NCBI GenBank assembly: GCA_050290785.1
Contig: JBNKIR010000011.1
Coordinates: forward strand, 1 to 64,000
From: JAAGZL01 sp050290785
GTDB taxonomy: Bacteria > Pseudomonadota > Gammaproteobacteria > Chromatiales > Chromatiaceae
Length of the DNA: 64,000 nucleotides
Direction: 5' to 3'
Shown here: piece after piece, positions 40,769-50,096 of the stretch
How the letters are laid out: every line of letters begins with the position of its first letter
Position numbering within the stretch: position 1 is the stretch's first letter
Position numbers and translations under genes: made by a program
Notes under the pieces: generated by a model
What the model was told of the DNA's origin: nothing
Seen by the model: only the letters and a program-made list of their open reading frames with translations
Database searches by the model: none

Positions 40769-41346
40769 CAGAACTTAAATGGGCTACCGGTCAGATGCAG
40801 GATGGGTGGCATAACCAGCATCCGCAGGACATAGAGACCGATCATGGCCAGCATCGGCGACAGGTCCAGCCCGCCTAAGGGAGGTATCATCCTACGCGCC
40901 GGACGCAGGACAGGCTCAACCAGTGAGTTGATCAGGGAGATGGCCGGATTATATGCGCCCGGATTGATCCAGCTCATGATTACCTGGATCAGGATGGCAA
41001 AGATGAATATATCGAAGAGCAGCTTGATCAGTTCAGGTACGGCCCATGCGATGATCATGTAACTGGTGGGTAGTCCGATCAGGGTCATGATCATGGCCAG
41101 TTCCACCGCCTTGAGTATCCACATAAAAATGATCGAGGCCAGATCTATACCGCCCAATCCCGGGATTATGCGTCTCAGGTATATCAACACCGGGGAGGTG
41201 GCCTTCACTATGAACTGGGATATGGGGTTGTAGAAGTCCGCCTTCACCAGTTGCAGCAGAAAGCGCAGCATGACCAGAAGGATATAGGCGCCGAATATGA
41301 TCTGTATCAGAAAGACGACCGGGTTGGTGAAGTAGCTGCTTCCCAT
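40768..41346 (-). CDS. yggT: YggT family integral membrane protein
   Basis: A 192-residue membrane protein made of two YggT repeats, each with a pair of helices and a conserved LRxRRIIPxxGGxDLxP loop: VLIYLRRIIPGLGGIDLASI and PVLRPARRMIPPLGGLDLSP. Function unproven; it has been linked to osmotic tolerance and cell-shape phenotypes in different bacteria. It follows proC directly (adjacent base). Confidence 0.93.
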   Translation of the reverse strand: MGSSYFTNPVVFLIQIIFGAYILLVMLRFLLQLVKADFYNPISQFIVKATSPVLIYLRRIIPGLGGIDLASIIFMWILKAVELAMIMTLIGLPTSYMIIAWAVPELIKLLFDIFIFAILIQVIMSWINPGAYNPAISLINSLVEPVLRPARRMIPPLGGLDLSPMLAMIGLYVLRMLVMPPILHLTGSPFKF

Positions 41347-42174
41347 CTATTGGTTCCCCAGGATTTTAGAAAGCTCGACAGAACGGTCACGGGCCTGAGC
41401 CAGCGCCTGGATGAACAGATCACGCAGGCCTCCATCTTCGAACTGTTTCAGGGCCGCCTCAGTGGTACCACCGGGAGATGTGACCTTCTCACGCAGGGTG
41501 GCGGGGGTATCACTGCTCTCCATGGCCATACGGGATGCGCCGAGCGCTGTCTGCAGGGTGAGCAGGTGGGCCGTATCCCTGGACAACCCCAATTTCACGG
41601 CGGCCTCCTCCATGGCCTCCATAACCAGAAAGAAATATGCCGGTCCGCTTCCGGACAGGGCGGTTACCGTATCCAGCAGCGCTTCGTCCTCCACCCACTG
41701 GGTGAGACCTACTGCCCTGAGGATGGTTTCGGCCAGATTTTTCTGCTCGTTGCTCACCCTGGGATTTGCGTGCAGCACCGTGGCTCCGACCCGAATCATG
41801 GCCGGGGTGTTGGGCATGGTACGGACCAGGGCGACATCTCCGCCCAGCCACTTTTCTATGTCCTTCTCCTGCGCCCCGGCGGCGATGGAGATGATCAGAG
41901 GCTGTTTCTTCTGTATCGCCGGGGCCATGGCGGAGGCCACCTGTTCCAGTATCTGTGGTTTCACCGCGAGTATGACTACGTCGGCAAACTCTATCGCCTC
42001 GGTGTTGTCTGTGGTCGATTCTATGCCTATGAGCCCGGAGAGATGGGCAGTCTTGGCGCCGTCCGGGTCGCTGGCCATGATCTTTTTCGGATCATATTCG
42101 TCGGCTACCAGGCCGTTTATCAGGCTGGCCGCCATGTTTCCGCAACCGATAAATGCAAGTGGTTTGCTCTTCAT
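41347..42174 (-). CDS. proC: Pyrroline-5-carboxylate reductase ProC
   Basis: Last enzyme of proline synthesis, NAD(P)H-dependent. The nucleotide-binding turn FIGCGNMAASLINGL is at the N terminus, VILAVKPQILEQVA follows, and the signature VTALSGSGPAYFFLVMEAM with SPGGTTEAALKQFE lies in the C-terminal dimer domain. I start it at the ATG at 42174 (MKSKPLAFIGC, 275 residues). The frame stays open for 53 codons upstream, but those overlap yggS and are not family-like. Confidence 0.95.
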   Translation of the reverse strand: MKSKPLAFIGCGNMAASLINGLVADEYDPKKIMASDPDGAKTAHLSGLIGIESTTDNTEAIEFADVVILAVKPQILEQVASAMAPAIQKKQPLIISIAAGAQEKDIEKWLGGDVALVRTMPNTPAMIRVGATVLHANPRVSNEQKNLAETILRAVGLTQWVEDEALLDTVTALSGSGPAYFFLVMEAMEEAAVKLGLSRDTAHLLTLQTALGASRMAMESSDTPATLREKVTSPGGTTEAALKQFEDGGLRDLFIQALAQARDRSVELSKILGNQ

Positions 42175-42250
42175 TTTCTGCTTTGACCTGCTCTCTTGGA
42201 AATAAGGAAAATTATCGCGCAAACAGATGCCAAGGCCAAGGCGTGCCTGG

Positions 42251-42946
42251 CTATCCGTAATTGCGTGGACCGAATATGGCCGTGCCGACCCGTACCACGG
42301 TCGATTCTTCCGCAATGGCGGCCTCCAAATCATCTGACATCCCGATAGATAGTGTCGCCAATGGCAGATCCTGGGTGGCCAGCCGGTCCCTGAGTTCGCG
42401 TAGTCTGCGGAACGGCTTGCGCTGCTCGTCCAATGTCTCTGCAGGTGAGGGCAGTGTCATAAGTCCCATCAGACGCAGCCTGGGCAGCAGGGCGACCTGA
42501 CTGATCAGTTCGGCTACATCTTCAGGCCGTATACCCCCCTTGGATTCCTCGTTATCTATGTTGATCTGAAGACATATATTCAACGGAGGCATGGAATCCG
42601 GACGTTGATCATTCAGGCGCTGTGCGTGTTTTAGTTTGTCTATGCTGTGTACCCAGTCGAACCTTTCCGCTATGGGCCTGGTCTTGTTGCTTTGGATCCT
42701 TCCGATAAAGTGCCACTCTATATCATCTATATCCTTAAGTTGATCTATCTTGGTTATGGCCTCTTGTAGATAACTCTCACCAAAGCGTCTTTGGCCGCAA
42801 CTATATGCAGCCATGATCTCATCTACGGTTCTGGTCTTGCTCACGGCCAGAAGTTGTACGGACTCTGCAGGCCTATGGTATTTTAAGGTGGCCTGGTCGA
42901 TAAGGCTGCGAACTGACTCTAGTCTGGTTTGAATGGCTTGGTTCAT
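42251..42946 (-). CDS. yggS: PLP homeostasis protein YggS
   Basis: A 231-residue PLP-binding TIM barrel without enzymatic activity of its own, which helps balance vitamin B6 pools. The PLP lysine is in LLAVSKTRTVDEI. Other motifs are WHFIGRIQSNKTR, VHSIDKLKHAQRLN and LSIGMSDDLEAAIAEES. It is divergent from pilT, the usual arrangement in gammaproteobacteria, with 179 nt between the two starts. Confidence 0.95.
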   Translation of the reverse strand: MNQAIQTRLESVRSLIDQATLKYHRPAESVQLLAVSKTRTVDEIMAAYSCGQRRFGESYLQEAITKIDQLKDIDDIEWHFIGRIQSNKTRPIAERFDWVHSIDKLKHAQRLNDQRPDSMPPLNICLQINIDNEESKGGIRPEDVAELISQVALLPRLRLMGLMTLPSPAETLDEQRKPFRRLRELRDRLATQDLPLATLSIGMSDDLEAAIAEESTVVRVGTAIFGPRNYG

Positions 42947-43125
42947 TTTGGTTGCAAAAGGGTGGTTTTATTCACATATCAGGGCGATATTAAACCAAAA
43001 GTCCGTTGGTTTCCGGTAATATTATTGGACCTATGTTAGGATTATTCCAATTACTCATAAAGGGTTGTGAGAGTCGTCTACAATGAATTCTAAGAAGAAC
43101 GATTAACTTGGTTGTGGAGTGATCT

Positions 43126-44163
43126 ATGGATATTGCCGAACTGCTGGCCTTTAGCGTAAAACATAATGCATCAGACCTGCACCTTTCCGCCGGTCTGCCT
43201 CCCATGATTCGTGTGGATGGCGATATTCGACGCATCAATGTCCCTGAATTGGAGCACAAGGTCGTTCATGCCCTGGTCTACGACATCATGAACGACAAAC
43301 AGAGAAAGGATTACGAAGAGTTCTATGAGACCGATTTCTCCTTCGAGATACCCGGTCTGGCCCGTTTTCGTGTCAATGCCTTCAACCAGGATCGTGGGGC
43401 CAGTGCCGTATTCAGGACCATTCCCTCCAAGGTGTTGACCCTGGAAGATCTGGGTTGTCCCAACACCTTCAAGGAGATCGTTGACGTGCCGCGCGGACTG
43501 GTGTTGGTGACCGGACCTACCGGATCGGGAAAGTCTACCACCCTGGCTGCGATGATGGACTACAAGAATGACAACGAGTATGCCCATATCCTGACCATTG
43601 AAGACCCGATCGAATTTGTCCATACCAGTAAGAAGTGTCTGATCAACCAGCGTGAGGTACATCGGGATACCCTGGGGTTTGCCGAGGCCCTGCGTTCGGC
43701 CCTGCGTGAAGATCCGGATATCATCCTGGTGGGCGAGTTGCGTGATCTTGAGACCATACGTCTGGCGTTGACCGCAGCAGAGACCGGTCACTTGGTTTTT
43801 GGGACGCTGCATACCAGTTCGGCGGCAAAGACCATAGACCGTATCATCGATGTGTTCCCGGCGGGTGAGAAGAGTATGGTGCGCTCCATGTTGTCGGAAT
43901 CCCTGCGTGCGGTAATTGCGCAGACTCTGCTGAAGAAGATAGGCGGCGGAAGAACTGCGGCCTGGGAGATAATGATTGGAACTGCGGCCATACGCAACCT
44001 GATTCGCGAGGATAAGGTGGCCCAGATGTATTCCGCTATTCAGACCGGTCAGGCCGTGGGTATGCAGACCCTGGATCAACATCTCCAGGAGATCGTGAAG
44101 AAGGGTATGGTTAGTCGTCTGGACGCCCGTGTTAAGGCGACCAACAAAGACCTGTTTACTTGA
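43126..44163 (+). CDS. pilT: Type IV pilus retraction ATPase PilT
   Basis: Hexameric motor that pulls pili back and powers twitching. N-terminal PAS-like domain (MDIAELLAFSVKHNASDLHL), Walker A TGPTGSGKST, Walker B ILVGELRDLETIRLAL, His box FGTLHTSSA, and the PilT-specific C-terminal AIRNLIRE motif needed for retraction. 345 residues. Followed by pilU after about 30 nt. The pilus structural genes are not in this window, but the chemosensory genes that control them are (53.4-63.1 kb). Confidence 0.97.
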   Translation: MDIAELLAFSVKHNASDLHLSAGLPPMIRVDGDIRRINVPELEHKVVHALVYDIMNDKQRKDYEEFYETDFSFEIPGLARFRVNAFNQDRGASAVFRTIPSKVLTLEDLGCPNTFKEIVDVPRGLVLVTGPTGSGKSTTLAAMMDYKNDNEYAHILTIEDPIEFVHTSKKCLINQREVHRDTLGFAEALRSALREDPDIILVGELRDLETIRLALTAAETGHLVFGTLHTSSAAKTIDRIIDVFPAGEKSMVRSMLSESLRAVIAQTLLKKIGGGRTAAWEIMIGTAAIRNLIREDKVAQMYSAIQTGQAVGMQTLDQHLQEIVKKGMVSRLDARVKATNKDLFT

Positions 44164-44193
44164 TGTAATTGTTACGAAACGCTGGAGATGGCG

Positions 44194-45318
44194 ATGGACT
44201 TTAACGGGATTCTCAAACTGATGAGCGAAAAGAAGGCATCTGACCTGTTTATTACGGTCGGGATGCCACCCTGCATGAAAGTGCATGGACGCATCTCCCC
44301 CATATCCAAGGCAAAATTGACCGAGGAACAGACCAGGGAGTTGGTGTTTGGTCTGATGACGCCGGCACAGAGGGAGGAGTTTACCAACACCAATGAGTGT
44401 AACTTCGCCATAAGTGCGAAGGGCGTTGGCAGGTTCAGGGTAAGTTCATTTATCCAGCGTGATTCGGTGGGAATGGTTCTGCGACGCATAGAAAACCAGA
44501 TTCCGACTATGGAGCAGTTGTTGCTGCCGCCAATCATCAAGGATCTGGCCATGACCAAGCGGGGATTGGTCATGTTTGTCGGCGCGACCGGAACAGGTAA
44601 ATCCACCTCTCTGGCCTCCATGCTGGAGTACCGCAATAGGAACAGTAGCGGTCATATCGTCACCATTGAGGACCCAATCGAGTTCACCCATAACCACGCC
44701 GGATGTATTGTCACCCAGCGTGAGGTGGGTATAGATACCGAGTCCTATCAGGTTGCGCTAAAGAATACACTGCGCCAGGCCCCGGATGTAATCCTCATCG
44801 GCGAGATTCGCACCCGCGAAACCATGGAACATGCCATCGCCTTTGCCGAGACCGGACATCTTTGTCTCTCCACCCTGCATGCGAATAACGCCAATCAGGC
44901 CCTGGACCGCATCATCAACTTCTTCCCGGAGGATCGTCACAATCAGGTCTTTATGGATCTCTCTTTGAATCTGCGTGCAATAGTGGCGCAGCAGTTGATA
45001 CGCAGGCCGGACGGTAAGAGCAGGAGACCTGCCGCTGAGATCCTGATCAACACCCCGCTTGCCTCAGATCTGATACGTAAGGGTGAGATCCATAAACTGA
45101 AGGAGCTGATGAAACGCTCCACCGAGCATGGCATGATGACCTTTGACCAGGCCTTGTATAACCTGTATTCAGAGGGTGAGATCACCTATGACGATGCGAT
45201 ACTGCATGCCGATTCCGCCAATGAGGTACGCCTCATGATTAAGCTTGGTAGTGGCGACGTGGATCAATATTCGGCGGAGATGGAGGATATCTCACTGGTC
45301 AACGAAGAGGATTGGTGA
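44194..45318 (+). CDS. pilU: PilT-dependent retraction ATPase PilU
   Basis: Accessory retraction motor that works together with PilT. Walker A GATGTGKSTS, Asp-box region VTIEDPIEF, Walker B ILIGEIRTRETMEH, His box LSTLHANNANQAL. The C-terminal tail (GSGDVDQYSAEMEDISLVNE) is longer and more acidic than in PilT, as usual for PilU. I take the ATG at 44194, because the GGAG at 44184-44187 is properly spaced for it; an ATG two codons earlier is the alternative. About 374 residues. It ends 15 nt from the convergent pyrK-like gene. Confidence 0.95.
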   Translation: MDFNGILKLMSEKKASDLFITVGMPPCMKVHGRISPISKAKLTEEQTRELVFGLMTPAQREEFTNTNECNFAISAKGVGRFRVSSFIQRDSVGMVLRRIENQIPTMEQLLLPPIIKDLAMTKRGLVMFVGATGTGKSTSLASMLEYRNRNSSGHIVTIEDPIEFTHNHAGCIVTQREVGIDTESYQVALKNTLRQAPDVILIGEIRTRETMEHAIAFAETGHLCLSTLHANNANQALDRIINFFPEDRHNQVFMDLSLNLRAIVAQQLIRRPDGKSRRPAAEILINTPLASDLIRKGEIHKLKELMKRSTEHGMMTFDQALYNLYSEGEITYDDAILHADSANEVRLMIKLGSGDVDQYSAEMEDISLVNEEDW

Positions 45319-45333
45319 TCCGCCTGTCTTGTT

Positions 45334-46218
45334 CTAATCGCTGAAGATGGTCCTGGCGTCGAATACCGGGCCGTCCACGCAGACCCGCCGCATGGCCGTT
45401 CCGCTCTCCTCCTGCACCTGCACCACGCAGCCGGCGCAACCGCCGACGCCGCATGCCATATACTCTTCCAGCGATACCTGGCAGGGCAGGTCATACTCCC
45501 GACATAACCTGGATACCGCCTCCAGCATGGGGTGCGGACCGCAGGCGAACACCTCGATCTGAGAGCGGGTATCTCGGTCCAGTGAGTCCAGCCAGATACG
45601 GGCCAGATCGGTCACGTAACCATTAAAACATCCGGGAAGGTCCTGCTGGCTGGTGAGACGGTTGGTCACGCCCCAATCCTCCAGTAGTGGCATGGTGGCG
45701 ATCACCTCCTGGGGCAGCCCGGTGACCAGCGTCTGGGAGGGGCACGGTTGAAACGGGAATGGCACCTCGGATCCAAGGATGACGAATGGTGTTATCTCTT
45801 TATCCTGACGGATGGACTCAGCCAGAAAGACCATGGGCGGCAGGCCCACGCCTCCTCCTATCAGCAATGGCCTGGACCTCTCAGGGTGGATCTGGAACGG
45901 CTTGCCGATCGGCCCCATCATGTTTATCGATTCACCCACCTTGCGGGTTGCCAGCAGGGCCGTGCCCTGGCCGACCCTCTTGTAGAGGAGTTCCACCCAG
46001 CCATCCTTTGCCGATGTGCGCATGATGGAGATGGGGCGTCTCAGGGGTCTTTGCGGGCTGCACTGCAGATGGACGAAACTGCCGGGTCTGGCCCTGCCGG
46101 CGCACTGCGGGGCCTGGAGGCGCAGCAGAAACTGGTCTCCCGCGAATGCCTCATGGCTCAGGATCTCGGCCTCTTCCACGAAGATGGTGGCGTGGTGTGG
46201 TTTGTGTGTGTCCGTCAT
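45334..46218 (-). CDS. pyrK: Dihydroorotate dehydrogenase electron-transfer subunit-like (PyrK)
   Basis: A 294-residue ferredoxin-reductase-type flavoprotein. FAD-binding RPISIMRTSA, NAD-binding PLLIGGGVGLPPM and FACGPHPMLEAV, then a C-terminal [2Fe-2S] site: Cys in YMACGVGGCAGC and the last Cys in RRVCVDGP. This is the PyrK architecture. Classical PyrK serves a class 1B dihydroorotate dehydrogenase, and none is encoded here, so its partner in this organism is open. It lies 7 nt after the pyrC' gene at the end of the pyr block. Confidence 0.85.
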   Translation of the reverse strand: MTDTHKPHHATIFVEEAEILSHEAFAGDQFLLRLQAPQCAGRARPGSFVHLQCSPQRPLRRPISIMRTSAKDGWVELLYKRVGQGTALLATRKVGESINMMGPIGKPFQIHPERSRPLLIGGGVGLPPMVFLAESIRQDKEITPFVILGSEVPFPFQPCPSQTLVTGLPQEVIATMPLLEDWGVTNRLTSQQDLPGCFNGYVTDLARIWLDSLDRDTRSQIEVFACGPHPMLEAVSRLCREYDLPCQVSLEEYMACGVGGCAGCVVQVQEESGTAMRRVCVDGPVFDARTIFSD

Positions 46219-46225
46219 GAAAAAA

Positions 46226-47512
46226 TCACGCCTTATAAACGACCCGGCCCTGGAACAGGGTGTGCGTCACCTCTCCGGTAAATTCACGATCCAGGAACGG
46301 AGTGTTCTTGCCGGCGCTTAACATGGTCTCCGCCTGTAGCCTCCAGCTCCTGGCCGGATCGAAGATGCAGATATCCGCGTCCGCCCCTACGCCAAGCTGC
46401 CCTAGCGGCAGGCCCAGTATCTCAGCAGGTCCGCTGGTGACGCGGGCGATGGCGTCGGCCATCTCTATCGAACCTTCATCCACCAGTTTCAGGGTAAGAC
46501 CCAGCAGGGTCTCCAGTGCGGATATGCCGGGTGATGTGGATGGGAATGGGTCCTCTTTCGCATCCGGGTCATGGGGTTGATGATCGGAGCAGATGGCTTG
46601 GATAACACCGCTGGCCACCCCTTTGCGTAACTGTTCCAGGTCCCCCCTGGTCCGCAGGGGAGGGATGACGTGACAGTTGCTGTTAAAACCATCTATGCAA
46701 TCTTCGGTGAGGTGCAGCTGATGGGCGGCGACATTGGCCGATATGCAGACCCCCCTCTTTTGTGCATCGGCTATCATCTGCAGGGCCGTAGCCGTGGATA
46801 TGGCATGGAAGTGTATGCTGCATCCGGTGTGGGCCGCCAACGCCAGATCCCTGGCCACCGCGACACTCTCGGCGGCCTCCGGTATGCCGGGCAGTCCGAG
46901 ACGGGAGCTGACCGGGCCTTCATGCACACAGCCGTTATCCCTCAGGTGTCTGTCTTCCGGACGTATGAAGATGGTGATGCCGAAGGTGGCGGCATACTCC
47001 AGGGCCCGCCTCTCCACCAGGGTGTTGGCCAGGGGTGCGTAGGCGTTGCTGAGGACCGGACACTCCGCCCTGGTTAGGGCTACCATCTCACTCAGCTGGC
47101 TGCCCTCAAGTCCCTGGGTAAGGGCGCCGATGGGAAGAACCCGGGCGTAGCCTATCTCCAGGCTCTTGTTGTATATCATGCTGGCAACGGCCGGCGTGTC
47201 GATGACCGGATTGGTGTCTGGGGGGCAGCAGATGCTGGTTATACCGCCCTTGGCCGCGGCCCTGGTCTCGCTCTCTATGGTGGCCTTGTACTCCTGGCCC
47301 GGTTCCCGCATACGGGCGCTGAGGTCTATGAGTCCGGGACAGACTATCTGTCCGGCGGCGTCGATGGTGAGATCGGCGCTAAAGCCTAGCGGCGCCTTTC
47401 CCACGGCGCAGACTCTTCCATCTTCTATGAACAGATCATGTTTTCCATCGATGCCGTTGGCGGGATCGATGAGGCGTCCGTTTAATACCGCTATTCTATT
47501 GGTCGTGGTCAT
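46226..47512 (-). CDS. Dihydroorotase-like protein, probably inactive (PyrC'/PyrX)
   Basis: A 428-residue class I dihydroorotase homologue. Where active enzymes read GxxDxHxHxREPG, this one reads GLIDLSARMREPG: the two metal-binding histidines at about 65 and 67 are Ser and Arg. The rest of the fold is kept (CCPPDTNPVIDTPA, SIHFHAISTA, CSDHQPHDPDAKEDPF). Pseudomonas carries such a dead dihydroorotase, which is needed structurally for aspartate transcarbamoylase. The 4-nt overlap with pyrB supports the same role here. An active dihydroorotase must lie elsewhere. Confidence 0.9.
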   Translation of the reverse strand: MTTTNRIAVLNGRLIDPANGIDGKHDLFIEDGRVCAVGKAPLGFSADLTIDAAGQIVCPGLIDLSARMREPGQEYKATIESETRAAAKGGITSICCPPDTNPVIDTPAVASMIYNKSLEIGYARVLPIGALTQGLEGSQLSEMVALTRAECPVLSNAYAPLANTLVERRALEYAATFGITIFIRPEDRHLRDNGCVHEGPVSSRLGLPGIPEAAESVAVARDLALAAHTGCSIHFHAISTATALQMIADAQKRGVCISANVAAHQLHLTEDCIDGFNSNCHVIPPLRTRGDLEQLRKGVASGVIQAICSDHQPHDPDAKEDPFPSTSPGISALETLLGLTLKLVDEGSIEMADAIARVTSGPAEILGLPLGQLGVGADADICIFDPARSWRLQAETMLSAGKNTPFLDREFTGEVTHTLFQGRVVYKA

Positions 47513-48492
47513 ATCTTTTTGGCCCCAGGCTTCTTGGTCCCCATGGCCATGGACATGACCGCCATGCGTACCGCTATGCCGAAGCTGACCTGCTGCAGGA
47601 TCACCGATCTTGGTCCGTCCGCCACCTGGGACGCCATCTCAACACCCCGGTTGATGGGACCCGGATGCATCACGATGGCATCGGGCTTGGCCGCCTCCAG
47701 GCGCTCATCCGTCAGGCCGTATAGCTGAAAGTATTCGTGTTCGCTGGGGAGCATGGCGCTGCCCATGCGCTCCCTTTGCAGTCGCAGCATGATGACCACG
47801 TCCACATCGCTTATGCCCTGTTCCAGATCGTGGAATACCTTTACGTTGAGTGATTCGGCATCTGCCGGCAGCAGGGTCTTGGGGGCGATGATGCGCACCT
47901 CTTCCGCCCCCAGGGTGTTGAGGGCCAGGATCTGGGAGCGGGCGACCCGTGAGTGCTGGATATCCCCAACTATGGCCACCTTCAGGCCTTCAATCTGTTT
48001 CTTGTGGCGCCGGATGGTGAACATGTCCAGCATGGCCTGGGTGGGGTGGGAGTGACGGCCGTCACCGGCGTTTATGACCCCGATGCCGGGAGCCGCATGT
48101 TTGGCGATGAAGTGGGCCGCGCCGCTGTCTTTATGACGTACGATAAACATGTCACAGTGCATCGCTTCCAGGTTGCGCAGGGTGTCCAGCAGGGTCTCGC
48201 CCTTGGAAGTGGATGAGGTGTTGATGTTGAGGCTTAGCACATCCGCGGACAATCTCTTGGCCGCCAGTTCAAAGGTGGTGCGGGTGCGGGTGCTGGTCTC
48301 GAAGAAGAGGTTGGTTATCACCTTGCCGCGCAGCAAGGGTACTTTTTTTACCGTGCGCTCCGAGACCCCGGTAAAGGACTCGGCCGTATCCAGGATCTCG
48401 GTCAGCAACTCCTTGCTCAGACCGTTGATGGAGAGAAAGTGGCGCAGTCTTCCGTCTAGGCTAAGCTGCAGGTTGTGGTTGCTATCACTCAC
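47509..48492 (-). CDS. pyrB: Aspartate carbamoyltransferase PyrB
   Basis: Joins carbamoyl phosphate to aspartate, the first committed step of pyrimidine synthesis. The carbamoyl-phosphate loop is FFETSTRTRTTFELAA, HPTQAMLDMFTI is the second signature, and VAIVGDIQHSRVARSQ and MHPGPINRGVEM complete the family set. 327 residues, with an N-terminal extension relative to the E. coli enzyme, as in the Pseudomonas type that works with PyrC'. No pyrI regulatory subunit follows. Confidence 0.95.
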   Translation of the reverse strand: MSDSNHNLQLSLDGRLRHFLSINGLSKELLTEILDTAESFTGVSERTVKKVPLLRGKVITNLFFETSTRTRTTFELAAKRLSADVLSLNINTSSTSKGETLLDTLRNLEAMHCDMFIVRHKDSGAAHFIAKHAAPGIGVINAGDGRHSHPTQAMLDMFTIRRHKKQIEGLKVAIVGDIQHSRVARSQILALNTLGAEEVRIIAPKTLLPADAESLNVKVFHDLEQGISDVDVVIMLRLQRERMGSAMLPSEHEYFQLYGLTDERLEAAKPDAIVMHPGPINRGVEMASQVADGPRSVILQQVSFGIAVRMAVMSMAMGTKKPGAKKI

Positions 48493-49057
48493 TGTCAGGT
48501 CTTCCTTGTTCTTCAGATTTGTCTCTGGCCGTATGTTTGGATTCGCCTATAACCAATCCCAGTGGTTCTGGTCCGGTAAGGGTGATGTGTTGATCGGAAT
48601 TCAGCGGCGGTCGCACACCAACCACGTTGGGCTGTATGGGTAGCTCCCGTCCACCCCGTTCCACCAGGGTGACCAGGGTGATGGAGGCGGGGCGTCCATA
48701 GTCGAATATCTCGTTCATGGCGGCGCGGATGGTGCGCCCGGTCTGGAGTACGTCATCCACCAGTATGATGTGTTGGTCATCCACATCAAACGGAATGCTG
48801 GATGGATGCACCTCTGGATTTACCCCAACCTGGGAGAAGTCATCGCGGTAGAAGGATATATCCAGGATACCCAGTGGCTCCTGGATATCCAGCATCCCGT
48901 GCAGACGTTCCGCCAGCCATACGCCACCCGTGTGTATGCCGATGATGACCGGATTGGATATCTTTTGCATGTCCAGACGGGTCTTAAGGGCCTGATGCAT
49001 TTCGCCGATCAGTCCATCTATCTCTTCCGCCTGCATGTAGTAATCAGTTTTGCTCAC
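48485..49057 (-). CDS. pyrR: PyrR bifunctional regulator/uracil phosphoribosyltransferase
   Basis: A 190-residue PRT-fold protein. The PRPP loop is HIILVDDVLQTGRTIRAAMN, with IIGIHTGGVWLAERL before it and SITLVTLVERGGRELPIQP after, as in PyrR. In Firmicutes PyrR attenuates pyr mRNA; in proteobacteria the regulatory role is less certain. The C terminus has an extra polar tail (KHTARDKSEEQGRPDSE) that overlaps the pyrB start by 8 nt. It overlaps ruvX by 14 nt upstream. Confidence 0.92.
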   Translation of the reverse strand: MSKTDYYMQAEEIDGLIGEMHQALKTRLDMQKISNPVIIGIHTGGVWLAERLHGMLDIQEPLGILDISFYRDDFSQVGVNPEVHPSSIPFDVDDQHIILVDDVLQTGRTIRAAMNEIFDYGRPASITLVTLVERGGRELPIQPNVVGVRPPLNSDQHITLTGPEPLGLVIGESKHTARDKSEEQGRPDSE

Positions 49058-49445
49058 TTAACCAGGTTTCCAGGATCAGTTGCGCCGCTATGGCGTCCAG
49101 TTCTTCTATGTTTTTCGGTTTGCGTGAAAGATTGCGTTTGGCCTCAATGGAGGTGAGGCGCTCATCAATCAGATGCACCTTGAGATGATACCTTCCCTCA
49201 AGCTGTCTTGCGAAGCGCCGTGCCCTGTCGGCCGGTTCCGCCTCTGTATCATCCATGTTGAAGGGGAGTCCTACAACCAGTTCTTGCGGTTCCCATGTGC
49301 TGATCAGGCGGGATATGCCGTCCCAGTCCGGGTGTTGCTGTATGGCGCGGAGTGTCTCCAGGGGTGAGGCGGTACCTGTCATGGTTTGACCAACGGCGAC
49401 GCCTATCTTAGCCGGTCCGTAGTCAAATCCAAGTAGGGTCGTCAT
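49044..49445 (-). CDS. ruvX: Holliday junction resolvase-like/16S rRNA maturation nuclease RuvX (YqgF)
   Basis: A 133-residue RNase H-fold protein: LGFDYGPAKIGVAVGQ carries the first acidic residue, LVVGLPFNMDDTEAEPADRA the second, and LIDERLTSIEAKRNL plus ELDAIAAQLILETWL the rest. In E. coli YqgF processes the 5' end of 16S rRNA. It lies next to yqgE, as in E. coli. Confidence 0.94.
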   Translation of the reverse strand: MTTLLGFDYGPAKIGVAVGQTMTGTASPLETLRAIQQHPDWDGISRLISTWEPQELVVGLPFNMDDTEAEPADRARRFARQLEGRYHLKVHLIDERLTSIEAKRNLSRKPKNIEELDAIAAQLILETWLSEQN

Positions 49446-49493
49446 ATTATGTTGATTATGGCCTCTGGGTTTGCGCCTATTGTAGTTATATCC

Positions 49494-50057
49494 CTACGCA
49501 TGTCCAGCGTCGCCTGATAAAAGGTCGAGATCCACCCCCAGTAGTTGGGCGGCCGCTCTCCAGCGCTGCTCTGGGGGCGTGTTAAAGATGATTTGAGAGT
49601 CCGCCGGGCCGTTCAGCCAGGCGTTGGCGGATATCTCATCTTCCAGTTGGCCGCTGGCCCATCCTGCATACCCCAATGCCACCAGGTGGCTGTTTGGCCC
49701 GTTGCCTGCGGCGATGGATTCCAGGATGTCCCTGGATGTGGTTACTGAGATCTCAGGTGTCACCTTCAGGGTGGAGTCCCAGTTGCTGTTGTCGCTGTGC
49801 AGCACGAATCCGCGTTCCGGTTGTACCGGACCACCTATGTAGATGGATTCAAGTCCTGTCTCCAGACTGATATCTGTGATATCCAACTGTTCCAGGATGT
49901 CGTTTAGATGCAGGTTCGTCGGACGGTTTACCACTATACCCATGGCCCCTTCGCTGTTATGTTCGCAGATATAGGTGACCGTCTGGGAGAAGTTGGCATC
50001 CTGCATGCTGGGCATGGCTATGAGGAACTGGTTGGTCAGGTTCGTGCTGCTGTTCAT
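49494..50057 (-). CDS. yqgE: YqgE/AlgH family protein
   Basis: A 187-residue UPF0301/AlgH protein (FLIAMPSMQDANFSQTVTYI, EGAMGIVVNRPTN, GGPVQPERGFVLH, ALGYAGWASGQLEDEI). Conserved and compact, of unknown biochemical function. It usually sits upstream of yqgF, as here (48 nt gap). Confidence 0.94.
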   Translation of the reverse strand: MNSSTNLTNQFLIAMPSMQDANFSQTVTYICEHNSEGAMGIVVNRPTNLHLNDILEQLDITDISLETGLESIYIGGPVQPERGFVLHSDNSNWDSTLKVTPEISVTTSRDILESIAAGNGPNSHLVALGYAGWASGQLEDEISANAWLNGPADSQIIFNTPPEQRWRAAAQLLGVDLDLLSGDAGHA

Positions 50058-50096
50058 GACTTATAGTATCGGGCGCGTATTCAAATCCCGCAACCC

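Noticed and set aside
43171..44286. 371-codon open frame opposite pilT
   Set aside because: The plus strand encodes PilT; the His/Gln-rich minus frame is a typical shadow.
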